A DNA stretch of 64,000 nucleotides, from assembly GCA_947649645.1 (NCBI GenBank), contig CANSSP010000013.1:1-64000 (forward strand), read 5' to 3'. Numbering within the stretch: the stretch's first letter is position 1; each line of letters opens with the position of its first letter. Both the position numbers and the translations under genes were made by a program. This document shows positions 18,818 through 26,620 of the stretch, piece after piece. This DNA is from an uncultured Roseburia sp. Its GTDB lineage: Bacteria; Bacillota; Clostridia; Lachnospirales; Lachnospiraceae. The notes beneath the pieces were generated by a model. It searched no databases and was not told the origin of the DNA. It worked only from the letters and a program-made list of their open reading frames with translations.

Positions 18818-20662
18818 TTATACCGGAAACGCCACGCGCTGCACAAACAGCTCCTCAAACTCTTTGCGGCCGATTTTTTCTTTTTCCAGCAAAAGCGCCG
18901 CACAGGCATCAAGAACGTCCCTGTTTTCCATAATGATCTGTCTTGCCTTTGCGTAACACTCATCAATAATACGTTTGATTTCCTGATCAATGGAAGTCGC
19001 GACCCCTTCCCCGTAACCCCTTGTATGGGCAAGATCCCGGCCGATAAAAACTTCATTGTCGTCATCATCATAGCAGATCAGACCGATGTTCTCCGACATC
19101 CCATACCTGGTGACCATACTCTTGGCCATCTGCGTCGCCTGCTTGATATCCTGCGAGGCCCCCGTCGTGATGTCGTCAAATACCAGTTCTTCCGCCACAC
19201 GGCCGCCCAGTGACACCACTATATCCTGAAGCATTTTTCCTTTCGTATTAAACATCTCATCTTTTTCCGGCAGAGGCATCGTATATCCCGCCGCCCCTGT
19301 CCCGGTCGGAATAATGGATACCGAATAAACCGGCCCCACATCCGGCAGAAGATGAAACAGAATGGCATGGCCCGACTCGTGAAACGCCGTGATCCGCTTT
19401 TCTTTTTCCGAGATAATACGGCTCTTTTTCTCCGCACCGATCCCGACTTTCACAAAAGACCTGCGAATATCGTCCTGTATGATAAAAGCGCGATCTTCTC
19501 TGGCCGCCACTATTGCGGCCTCGTTTAAAAGATTTTCCAGATCCGCGCCGGTAAACCCTGCCGTCGTCTGCGCAATCTGCTTTAAGTCCACATCGTCACC
19601 CAGCGGTTTATTTCTCGCGTGCACCGCAAGAATCTCTTCTCGTCCGCCCACATCGGGACGCCCCACGTGCACCTTCCGGTCAAACCGTCCCGGACGCATG
19701 ATCGCAGGGTCTAATATGTCCACACGGTTCGTGGCCGCCATCACGATAATTCCCTCGTTGACGCCGAAGCCGTCCATCTCCACCAGCATCTGGTTGAGCG
19801 TCTGCTCCCGCTCGTCATGGCCGCCGCCCATTCCGGTACCGCGGCGCCTCGCCACAGCGTCGATCTCGTCGATAAATACGATACATGGCGCGTTTTTCTT
19901 TGCATCTTCAAACAGATCGCGGACACGGGACGCCCCTACGCCGACAAACATCTCGACGAAATCGGAACCCGAGATACTAAAAAACGGCACGCCCGCCTCT
20001 CCTGCAATCGCCTTGGCCAGAAGCGTCTTTCCGGTTCCGGGAGGCCCTACCAGAAGCACTCCCTTTGGAATCCTGGCGCCGAGCCTGGTATACTTCTTTG
20101 GCGCGCGCAGAAAATCTACAATTTCCACCAGTTCTTCTTTCTCTTCCTTAAGGCCGGCCACACTGGCGAACGTCACCTGCTTTACCAGCTCTTCCGTCAT
20201 CAGACGCGCACGGCTCTTTCCGAAATTCATCATCTTGCTCCCGCCGCCGGAATTGGCGGCCGCCTGATTTGTCATAATCATAAAAAAGATGAACATCGCC
20301 GCAAAAATAATCAGATACGGCAGCAGCGTTAAAAGCCAGCTCTCCGCGGGCGGATTTTCCACTGTATAATTGAAAAAATCCGCCCCCCGCATATACTCTT
20401 CAATCTCGTTTACATCACTGACCGTCAGCGTCTGCGTCTCCCCGCCCCGAAGCGTGACATAGAGATTGCCCGTGGGCATCTCACGATTCGGAACTATCCG
20501 CACCTGCGCAACCTTTCCCTCCGCAAGCGCGGCGTCAAACTGTGCCCTGGAATAAGAATTTGCCGCCGTATTTCCATCCATCCAATACCACACGCCGATC
20601 ACGGCCAGTATCAGTATCAGATATATTCCAAATCCTCTGTAACTGTTTCTCCTGTTATTCAA
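18818..20662 (-). CDS. ftsH: ATP-dependent zinc metalloprotease FtsH
   Basis: Membrane-bound AAA+ protease that degrades misfolded and regulatory proteins. From the TTG start at 20662 the 614-residue protein has TM1 (about 10-28), an extracytoplasmic domain, TM2 (about 110-132), Walker A GPPGTGKT, Walker [15 protein letters not shown], the SRH segment [20 protein letters not shown], and the zinc motif HESGH with the third ligand Asp in the [12 protein letters not shown] region. I chose TTG because AAAAGGAG stands 6-7 bases before it and it falls 13 bases after the hpt stop; the upstream open frame (to 20797) is inside hpt and reads as junk. The gene order tilS-hpt-ftsH is conserved in Firmicutes. 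Confidence 0.95.
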   Translation of the reverse strand: MNNRRNSYRGFGIYLILILAVIGVWYWMDGNTAANSYSRAQFDAALAEGKVAQVRIVPNREMPTGNLYVTLRGGETQTLTVSDVNEIEEYMRGADFFNYTVENPPAESWLLTLLPYLIIFAAMFIFFMIMTNQAAANSGGGSKMMNFGKSRARLMTEELVKQVTFASVAGLKEEKEELVEIVDFLRAPKKYTRLGARIPKGVLLVGPPGTGKTLLAKAIAGEAGVPFFSISGSDFVEMFVGVGASRVRDLFEDAKKNAPCIVFIDEIDAVARRRGTGMGGGHDEREQTLNQMLVEMDGFGVNEGIIVMAATNRVDILDPAIMRPGRFDRKVHVGRPDVGGREEILAVHARNKPLGDDVDLKQIAQTTAGFTGADLENLLNEAAIVAAREDRAFIIQDDIRRSFVKVGIGAEKKSRIISEKEKRITAFHESGHAILFHLLPDVGPVYSVSIIPTGTGAAGYTMPLPEKDEMFNTKGKMLQDIVVSLGGRVAEELVFDDITTGASQDIKQATQMAKSMVTRYGMSENIGLICYDDDDNEVFIGRDLAHTRGYGEGVATSIDQEIKRIIDECYAKARQIIMENRDVLDACAALLLEKEKIGRKEFEELFVQRVAFPV

Positions 20663-20675
20663 TCTGCTTCTCCTT

Positions 20676-21206
20676 TTATTCCTCAGTCTCCACAAATCCA
20701 ATATAAGGCAGATTACGATATTTCTGGTCATAATCCAGCCCGTAACCCACCACAAACTGATCCGGAATCTCGAATCCCACATAGTCCACTGCAACATCCA
20801 CCACTCTGCGGTCTGGTTTATCCAGAAGCGTACAGAGCCTTAAGCTCTTTGGATTTCTCTCTTTTAAAAGAGCAAGCAGACAGTGGAGCGTTCTTCCCGA
20901 ATCAATGATATCCTCAACCAGCAGGACATTTTTTCCCTCAATGCTGCCGTCAAGATCCTTCCTGATCTCGACATTGCCGCTGGACGACGTCCCCGCTCCA
21001 TAGCTGGAAACCGACATAAAATCAAGCTCTACCGGCGCTGTAATCCGCTTTGCCAGCTCACAGGTAAAAAAAATGGAACCCTTCAAAATGCAGATAAGGC
21101 AGAGCGGCTCCCCGCCGCAGTCCGAACTGATCTGCGCCCCCAGCTCCCTGATCCTTGCATCAACCTCTTCCTCCGTGAGATGAACGTTAATCTTTCTGAT
21201 CTTCAT
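20676..21206 (-). CDS. hpt: Hypoxanthine phosphoribosyltransferase
   Basis: Purine salvage enzyme joining hypoxanthine or guanine to PRPP. The PRPP motif VLLVEDIIDSGRTL is at about residues 90-104, ICILKGSIFFTCELA earlier, and the purine-contact VGFEIPDQFVVGYGLDYDQKYR near the C-terminus, all typical of Hpt. Length 176 residues is normal. The ATG overlaps the end of tilS by 20 bases and has the strong ribosome binding site GGAGGAAGC. TilS and Hpt are co-encoded and in Bacillus act together to induce ftsH; the same order here suggests the same link. Confidence 0.96.
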   Translation of the reverse strand: MKIRKINVHLTEEEVDARIRELGAQISSDCGGEPLCLICILKGSIFFTCELAKRITAPVELDFMSVSSYGAGTSSSGNVEIRKDLDGSIEGKNVLLVEDIIDSGRTLHCLLALLKERNPKSLRLCTLLDKPDRRVVDVAVDYVGFEIPDQFVVGYGLDYDQKYRNLPYIGFVETEE

Positions 21207-22704
21207 TATAGCTTCCTCCAGTAATTTGTATTTCTAATATTTTTCCTGTGTGTTCTTCGATTTTACAGTCTGAGCTGATCCGTCCGCCCACAACCCATGC
21301 GATGTGCGGCCCGTCCGCGATAAGCCATATGCCGTCTCTTTTGTCGCCCGGAATTTTTTCTTCCACAAAATACTTTTTCAGCTTTTTTTTATGTCCGTCC
21401 TCATCGATCAGCAGAAAATCACCGGCTTTGCGGTTTCGTATCTGTAATCCACCTTTCATTTTATCATAACTCAGCCACTTCGTATACTTTTTTTTCGGAA
21501 TTTCGTCTATTTTCCCCAAAAATGGAAAGACCCGGAACCGGATTTCTCCGTCTGGCAGGGAAATAACAGCTCTCTTCCCCTGTTCTGCCAGAAAAAGAAG
21601 CTCCGGCGTCACTTCATACGCGTTTCCCTCCCCCCGCACATCTGCGCTTTGCCTCACAAGACAGACCCCTTCATAAACACGTTTTGCACAGATCCGGTAA
21701 GGCAGGTTTCTGCTGCGTCCCGTCTGAAGTGCAAACAATTCCATGACTGCGCAGACATGAACACTTCCAATGTCACTTCCGCAGCCCGCCGCACGTTCCA
21801 GAGCGCGGTGCACCAGTTCCCTCTGCAGCAGCGGCACACATTTTTTCAGCTCCACCTCTCTTATCAGAACCCCTCCCTGAGTGTCTGTGCACACAAGCGG
21901 CGTCAGTTCCTCCACCTGTCCTTCCAGATACGCCGCCGTCTCCCGCAGTATTTCGGCGCTCTGCGCCATGTGAAAGGCCGCGCGCCCGTTCATTTTCTCA
22001 AGCTCCGGCATCACACAATGCCTCAGATAATTCCTGCTGCAGTCCGTTTTATAATTGGTACTGTCCTGGCAGTATGCCTGCCCGCGCGCGGCAATCTCCG
22101 CCTCAATATCGCTGCGCAGACACCGCAGCAGGGGACGGATAATCATTACATCCGATAAAATCTCCGCCTCCCTCCCTCTGTTGTCCGGCCGATACCGGTC
22201 TTCCCAAAACGGACGCTTTGCCCGCATGCCTCCAAGTCCCCGGATACCACTTCCACGTATCATCCTGAAAAGCATCGTCTCCGCATTATCATTGGCATGG
22301 TGGGCGAGCGCGATTCTTATTCTGCCTTTTCCCTGCCTCTTGTGGAGGGCACACCGCACTGCCTCCTTTCCGTAACAGTCGTAGCGCAGGGCACGTGCCG
22401 TCTCTTCCAGTCCCATGCCCGTTTCCCGCGCACAGCCCGGGACATCTACATGATAAACCTGACAGGACACCCGTTTTTTCTCACACAGCTCCCTCACAAA
22501 ACGGGCGTCCCTAAAACTTTCCTCCCCGCGGATCCCGTGCTCCACATGCACGACGCGGACGGAAAAATCAATTTTTTTCTGATATTCCAGCAGACAGAGC
22601 AGCAGGCACACAGAGTCTGCCCCTCCGGAGACGCCTGCAATTACCAGATCTCCCGCCTCAATCATTTTTTCCTGCTCTATCCATTCCCATATCCGATCCG
22701 TCAT
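21187..22704 (-). CDS. tilS: tRNA(Ile)-lysidine synthetase TilS
   Basis: TilS attaches lysine to C34 of tRNA-Ile(CAU), so that it reads AUA. The N-type PP-loop VIAGVSGGADSVCLLL lies at about residues 17-32, followed by VVHVEHGIRGEES and LAHHANDNAETMLFRMIRGSG, which are TilS-specific. The C-terminal substrate-binding domains end with KMKGGLQIRNRKAGDFLL and KKLKKYFVEEKIP. ATG at 22704 gives 505 residues with GGCGGGGACAT before it; the upstream frame to 22794 overlaps spoIIE and has no support. 75 bases separate it from spoIIE. Confidence 0.94.
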   Translation of the reverse strand: MTDRIWEWIEQEKMIEAGDLVIAGVSGGADSVCLLLCLLEYQKKIDFSVRVVHVEHGIRGEESFRDARFVRELCEKKRVSCQVYHVDVPGCARETGMGLEETARALRYDCYGKEAVRCALHKRQGKGRIRIALAHHANDNAETMLFRMIRGSGIRGLGGMRAKRPFWEDRYRPDNRGREAEILSDVMIIRPLLRCLRSDIEAEIAARGQAYCQDSTNYKTDCSRNYLRHCVMPELEKMNGRAAFHMAQSAEILRETAAYLEGQVEELTPLVCTDTQGGVLIREVELKKCVPLLQRELVHRALERAAGCGSDIGSVHVCAVMELFALQTGRSRNLPYRICAKRVYEGVCLVRQSADVRGEGNAYEVTPELLFLAEQGKRAVISLPDGEIRFRVFPFLGKIDEIPKKKYTKWLSYDKMKGGLQIRNRKAGDFLLIDEDGHKKKLKKYFVEEKIPGDKRDGIWLIADGPHIAWVVGGRISSDCKIEEHTGKILEIQITGGSYNEDQKD

Positions 22705-22778
22705 ATGTCCCCGCCTGCTCCGCCGCCTTATCTGCAGCTTTTCTGGTCTCCTCTTCCTGTTACCGCCACTCCTGCTGT

Positions 22779-24626
22779 CTATGCTTTCTCCCATATACAG
22801 GCCGCCAGCACTGTCATATCATCCTGCGCCCTTCCGCCGGTAAAAAGCATGACCCGCTCCATAATCCTCTTGGCAAGGATTCCGGGATTGTTTGTCTTTA
22901 TACTTTCAATCACTTCCTGCATCGTCTCTTCCGGCTTTGGCACATGCAGATATTCTAGCACACCATCCGTGACCATGACAACAAAATCCCCGCTTTTCAG
23001 TGACACTTCCTGCATTTCAATCTCTACCTGCGTCTTTGCACCCACCGGAAGACTGCCCGATGCGATACATTCCACCCCGTCCGGACGCTTGATAAACGTC
23101 GCCGCAGCACCGATTTTGTACAGCTTTGCCATCCCGCTGTAGAGATTGATCCTGCATAAGTCCACGGTAGAATAAAGATCATCCTCCCCCTTCATCACCA
23201 TGGCGGAATTCATCATGCGCACCGCCGTCTCGACGGAAAATCCCGCTTCCAGAAAACGCTCCACCAGATCCAGCACCATCTCGCTCTCTTTGCACGCCGT
23301 ACTTCCCGATCCCATACCGTCCGAGAGTCCCAGCAGAAGCTCTCCCCGCTCCAGTTCAAGGAACGAAAAATTATCCCCGGAAATCTGCGCTCCGTCTTTT
23401 TTCATCCTCGCAATGCCCTGCACATTGCGGTACTCCGTATCCTCATACAACAGAAAAGCCGACGCCTCTTTCGAGATAAAGGTCCGCGCGTCCATCGCCA
23501 TACGCATTTTCTTGTCCAGCGCGCCGGAAACTGCCGCCAGAAATGTCTTTGCGGCGACACAGCCCCCCATTTTGCTCCGAAGGACTGCCGAAAGTTTTAA
23601 ATGTCCCTCGACGGTCTCGATCAGATGCATGTCCTCGATTACAATTCCGCTCTCCTTCGCCCGATAACGGATCTGCGCCAGTGCGTGCTTTTCCTGAACA
23701 TCCAGCACCCGCTCTTCTCTGGCGCAATCCTGCATAATATAAGCCATCGCGTCGAGCTGTTCCGCAATCACCTGCCGGTTTTCAAGCAGCCGGTTATACC
23801 AGGCGCGGTTGAGATTGACACGTTCAAACACATGCACCGCCTCTTCCACCATATCCCTGCTCCTTTTGCAGTACTGCCCCAGCTCCTCTTTCTCCGCTTC
23901 CCCCGGAATACTCCCGCGCCGGATAGTGGATATCATCTGAGAGAGCACGCCGTAAAGCGGCGCGTTATCCCGCTCCCAGCAGACCGCGCAGGAGTCGCAG
24001 GACGCACACATTTTTCCTGTCAGTTCATTCTGAATCACTCCGAGTTCATCCGCGCCGTACTGGCTGCGTCTAATACTCATCGACTGAAAAATTTGTGACA
24101 GTCCCTGAAAAGATTCCGCATAATTCTTAAGTTTTTCCTCGTTTCCCCGCTCCTTTATGATCTCCCCTTTATCATATTCCTGTGGTTTCCACTCCAGCGC
24201 CTCATGCAGCAGACGACTTAAAATAATTACCGCGCCGAACACAAAAATGCCTTCCAGCAATACCGCGGCGGCCCGGGGCTGATCCCTCCATTCCAGAAGG
24301 CTTCCGCCAAATGACAGAATTACCGTGGATACAGCCGTCAGAATACCGGCCATAAATGCCGGGCAGCCCTCATTGGCCCAGATGACAATCCGGATACTCC
24401 CTGCGGAAACGAGAAGCACCAGCGCATATTTTACGGCCGCCGTAAGCGGCATAAAAACGGCCATTCCTATGTACATACATCCCAGCAGAAAAATCCCGCT
24501 GACATTTTCCAGATACATCGCCGCAAAATAAGCCGGCGCCAGCGGATAACATCCCATTACATTTAAGCCGCACGTCATGCCGCCCAGTACGCCCAGTATC
24601 ATTTGTCTCCATCCTGTCTTCTTCAT
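22779..24626 (-). CDS. spoIIE: Stage II sporulation protein E (SpoIIE phosphatase), short N-terminal form
   Basis: SpoIIE is the membrane PPM-type phosphatase that dephosphorylates SpoIIAA and so frees sigma-F in the forespore. The C-terminal catalytic domain is complete: GELLLGLSDGMGSG (metal Asp), SAMVMKGEDDLYSTVDL, GDFVVMVTDGVLEY and GRAQDDMTVLAA. A central regulatory region has helices and a Cys cluster (KMCASCDSCAVCWERD, about residues 205-221). The N-terminal membrane part has only about four or five segments in some 150 residues, while Bacillus SpoIIE has ten; total length is 615 against about 827. RBS GAGGAGATGG before ATG 24626. Its promoter has the long-spacer form expected for Spo0A control (see 24689-24753). 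Order spoIIE-tilS-hpt-ftsH is conserved. Confidence 0.93.
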   Translation of the reverse strand: MKKTGWRQMILGVLGGMTCGLNVMGCYPLAPAYFAAMYLENVSGIFLLGCMYIGMAVFMPLTAAVKYALVLLVSAGSIRIVIWANEGCPAFMAGILTAVSTVILSFGGSLLEWRDQPRAAAVLLEGIFVFGAVIILSRLLHEALEWKPQEYDKGEIIKERGNEEKLKNYAESFQGLSQIFQSMSIRRSQYGADELGVIQNELTGKMCASCDSCAVCWERDNAPLYGVLSQMISTIRRGSIPGEAEKEELGQYCKRSRDMVEEAVHVFERVNLNRAWYNRLLENRQVIAEQLDAMAYIMQDCAREERVLDVQEKHALAQIRYRAKESGIVIEDMHLIETVEGHLKLSAVLRSKMGGCVAAKTFLAAVSGALDKKMRMAMDARTFISKEASAFLLYEDTEYRNVQGIARMKKDGAQISGDNFSFLELERGELLLGLSDGMGSGSTACKESEMVLDLVERFLEAGFSVETAVRMMNSAMVMKGEDDLYSTVDLCRINLYSGMAKLYKIGAAATFIKRPDGVECIASGSLPVGAKTQVEIEMQEVSLKSGDFVVMVTDGVLEYLHVPKPEETMQEVIESIKTNNPGILAKRIMERVMLFTGGRAQDDMTVLAACIWEKA

Positions 24627-24688
24627 TTTTCCATCTCCTCTTTTCTTTTTCTGCAGCCACACCTGTTTTTGTTCTGCAAGTGCGTCTG

Positions 24689-24753
24689 ATTATAAGATCA
24701 CAATGAAAAAATGTTTGTCAAAGCAGGGACCCGATTTGAAAAACTTTTCGCCA
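24689..24753 (-). promoter_or_regulatory. spoIIE promoter with 21-bp spacer and Spo0A-box-like sites
   Basis: Minus strand: perfect -35 TTGACA (24716-24721) and perfect -10 TATAAT (24689-24694) but 21 bp apart, not 17. Spo0A~P-activated sigma-A promoters of Bacillus (spoIIE, spoIIG) have this 21-22-bp layout. TGGCGAA (24747-24753, minus strand) fits the 0A box TGNCGAA, and TGTCAAA (24716-24722, plus strand), overlapping the -35, is one mismatch from TGTCGAA. Confidence 0.78.
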
Positions 24754-24811
24754 AAATTCCGTTCCGTTTGTCTGTTTCAGGGATTTTGAAAAACATCATG
24801 TTTTTTAAGAT

Positions 24812-24861
24812 CTTAAAGAAAAAGAAGCTTATAACCTCACAGAAACACAGGTTATAAGCTT
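24812..24861 (-). terminator. Terminator of the polysaccharide deacetylase gene
   Basis: Minus strand AAGCTTATAACCT-(loop)-AGGTTATAAGCTT, a 13-bp stem followed by TCTTTTTCTTT. It lies 16 bases after the deacetylase stop and separates it from spoIIE, so spoIIE uses its own promoter. Confidence 0.85.
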
Positions 24862-24876
24862 CCTCTCAATCGGCGT

Positions 24877-25701
24877 TCAGGGCCGTACAAACTGTACCGG
24901 CTTTGTTTCTGAAGTAATCCGTTCCATACGATAATCCGCAAAGGCGTTCAAAAGCTCCTCCAGGCACTGCGCCGTCCCCACTGTCCTGTCATGCGCCAGC
25001 AGAACAACCCGTTTTCTCCCCGACGCAGTCGAGACGGCATTTTCCACAAACTGTGCCGGCTGCGCACCCGGCACAGCGTCTTCCACGCTTGCATTCCAGT
25101 CAAAATAGACAAACCCCCGCCGCTCCATTTCCTCGATAATACCACGGCAGACCTTTCCATTATAGGCATTTACACTGCCGCCCGGGAAACGAAACAGCCG
25201 TGCCTTAACACCGGTAACGGAATAAACCGTTTCATACGCCCGCATAAAGTCGGCAAGATAGCTGTCTACACTCTCATAAAGCATTTTATAATCATGGTTG
25301 TCACAGTGTATTCCAATCGAATGACCTTCATCTACAATACGCCGCGCCGTCTCCGGATAGCGGCGCACGTACTCGCCAATGACAAAAAATGTCGCCCTGA
25401 TCTTCCGCGCCTTTAAAATATCCAGAATATTCTCTGTTACTTCCCCCGAAGGGCCATCGTCAAACGTCAGATACATGACCTTCTCAGAAAACGTAATCCT
25501 TCGTCCCGCCGCCACACCACCTGCCACCTGCTCTTTGCGCTTTATCCCGGCGGAAAGTCTGTATTCCCCATTCCTGCCATGCTCCGGCGCCGCCGTCACC
25601 TGGTTCGCCATAAAAACAGATCCCACGCAGATACACATGGACAGTATAATTCCCATTGCCGGCATCCACCGCCGTTTTCTCTCTTTCATTCTTCTCAGCA
25701 T
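24877..25701 (-). CDS. Polysaccharide deacetylase (NodB/CE4 family), exported
   Basis: A 274-residue metal-dependent deacetylase of the CE4 family, probably acting on peptidoglycan or another N-acetylated cell-wall sugar. Signal anchor at about residues 12-36 (after MLRRMKERKRRW), then the NodB domain: motif 1 MYLTFDDGPSGE (catalytic and metal Asp), motif 2 SIGIHCDNHDY (HxxxH metal ligands), motif 3 LFRFPGGSVN, motif 4 FVYFDWNASVEDA and motif 5 VVLLAHDR. ATG at 25701 has GAGGG about ten bases before it. It follows the two-component cassette and has its own promoter with four 11-bp-spaced repeats (25765-25804), which suggests control by the neighbouring response regulator. Its size is near that of sporulation PdaA, but nothing in the sequence fixes that role. 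Confidence 0.9.
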   Translation of the reverse strand: MLRRMKERKRRWMPAMGIILSMCICVGSVFMANQVTAAPEHGRNGEYRLSAGIKRKEQVAGGVAAGRRITFSEKVMYLTFDDGPSGEVTENILDILKARKIRATFFVIGEYVRRYPETARRIVDEGHSIGIHCDNHDYKMLYESVDSYLADFMRAYETVYSVTGVKARLFRFPGGSVNAYNGKVCRGIIEEMERRGFVYFDWNASVEDAVPGAQPAQFVENAVSTASGRKRVVLLAHDRTVGTAQCLEELLNAFADYRMERITSETKPVQFVRP

Positions 25702-25743
25702 AAAATAACATCCCTCTCGCACGCCAGTCTCTTTTGTATCTCA

Positions 25744-25772
25744 AGTATAAGAATACACACAGCCTGCATCAA
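25744..25772 (-). promoter_or_regulatory. Promoter of the polysaccharide deacetylase gene
   Basis: Minus strand: -35 TTGATG (25767-25772), 17-bp spacer, -10 TATACT (25744-25749). The -35 overlaps the first of the direct repeats at 25765-25804. Confidence 0.72.
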
Positions 25773-25804
25773 AAGATCATCATTTTTGCATCAAAGTTGC
25801 ATCA
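25765..25804 (-). promoter_or_regulatory. Four 7-bp direct repeats at 11-bp steps (predicted response-regulator site)
   Basis: The 7-mer TGCATCA (plus strand) occurs at 25765, 25787 and 25798, and a partial copy ATCATCA (5 of 7) at 25776, so repeat starts are exactly 11 bp apart. On the minus strand the unit is TGATGCA. The array runs from the stop codon of the upstream gene to the -35 of the deacetylase promoter. This is the geometry used by OmpR/PhoB-family activators. Confidence 0.68.
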
Positions 25805-26620
25805 TTTTGAGATTTTTAAAAAAAGTTCATTGATTCCCTCATAAAATCCGACCGTAACGATCGTTTCTTCCTCCCCCATTCCGGGAAACACATATTTTTT
25901 ATAATAAGGAGTCGTTTCCAGGAGCGGGTTTTTCGTCTCATAAACTTCTCCGCCGGAAAGTCCCATATAACCGCTCCACGCGCCAAGCAATGCATCGGGA
26001 TCGATTTCCTCCCACCGCACCGTCGTTCTGACATAAAATTCATAGATCTTCCCGTCATCCGCGTCAAGATATGCATCGATCAGCCGGTTTTCCTTGCCGG
26101 TATTCTTCTGACTGTCTGCAAGGCTGATCTTCCAGACCGCCACGTTATTTCTTGGTTCCGGCACGTCAATGGCAGAATAAAGGGCGGCGTCATATGTCAG
26201 GGAATCGACCTCCTTTATCCCCTGCGGCAGAACATTAAGTTCTTTTAAAACAGCGATTCCCTCGTTTAAGGCGGTATAAATCTGATCGTCCGTCATCTCA
26301 CCGCCCGACGGCCCTCTCCTGTTTGCAACAAACGCATAAGTCCCTCCGGCGCTCCGGTATCCCGTATCTCCCGCCAGCGCACTCTGTTCACTCTCCAGAA
26401 CTGCCCGGCTGTTTAAACATTCTGCCAGAATAAATACTTTTTCGTTGCTGTCAAGCCTGTAGCGGTAGCCTGCCCCTTCCGGCTCCGCGTCAAGAAGGCG
26501 GATTTCATCCAGAATCTGCCTGTCCTTATAGGCCGTCAATGCCTCCGGCAGCCAGACGGACAGGAGCAGGGTCAGCGCCACCACAGACACAACAGCCAGA
26601 TCAGCTCCCTTCTTTTTCAC
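25802..26620 (-). CDS. Membrane-anchored extracytoplasmic protein in a two-component operon
   Basis: A 272-residue protein with one hydrophobic segment at about residues 8-28 and a large outside domain rich in beta structure and charged residues. No family is recognised. The GTG at 26620 follows GGAGGAAGCCT and the gene overlaps the end of the histidine kinase gene by 20 bases, so it is co-translated with it. The frame open upstream to 26779 lies inside the kinase gene and is rejected. By position it could modulate the kinase, as the unrelated YycH and YycI do for WalK, or be an output; this is inference only. Segments such as AYLDADDGKIYEFYVRT look like PepSY/YycI-type domains but I cannot establish it. 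Confidence 0.75.
   Translation of the reverse strand: MKKKGADLAVVSVVALTLLLSVWLPEALTAYKDRQILDEIRLLDAEPEGAGYRYRLDSNEKVFILAECLNSRAVLESEQSALAGDTGYRSAGGTYAFVANRRGPSGGEMTDDQIYTALNEGIAVLKELNVLPQGIKEVDSLTYDAALYSAIDVPEPRNNVAVWKISLADSQKNTGKENRLIDAYLDADDGKIYEFYVRTTVRWEEIDPDALLGAWSGYMGLSGGEVYETKNPLLETTPYYKKYVFPGMGEEETIVTVGFYEGINELFLKISK

Noticed and set aside
18608-19213. 201-codon open frame on the plus strand after ftsH
   Set aside because: Its second half is antisense to ftsH and the start has no ribosome binding site; no family resemblance.
19389-20267. 292-codon open frame on the plus strand
   Set aside because: Lies wholly opposite ftsH, has no ribosome binding site and reads as low-complexity Ser/Pro/Arg sequence; it is a shadow of the conserved ftsH frame.
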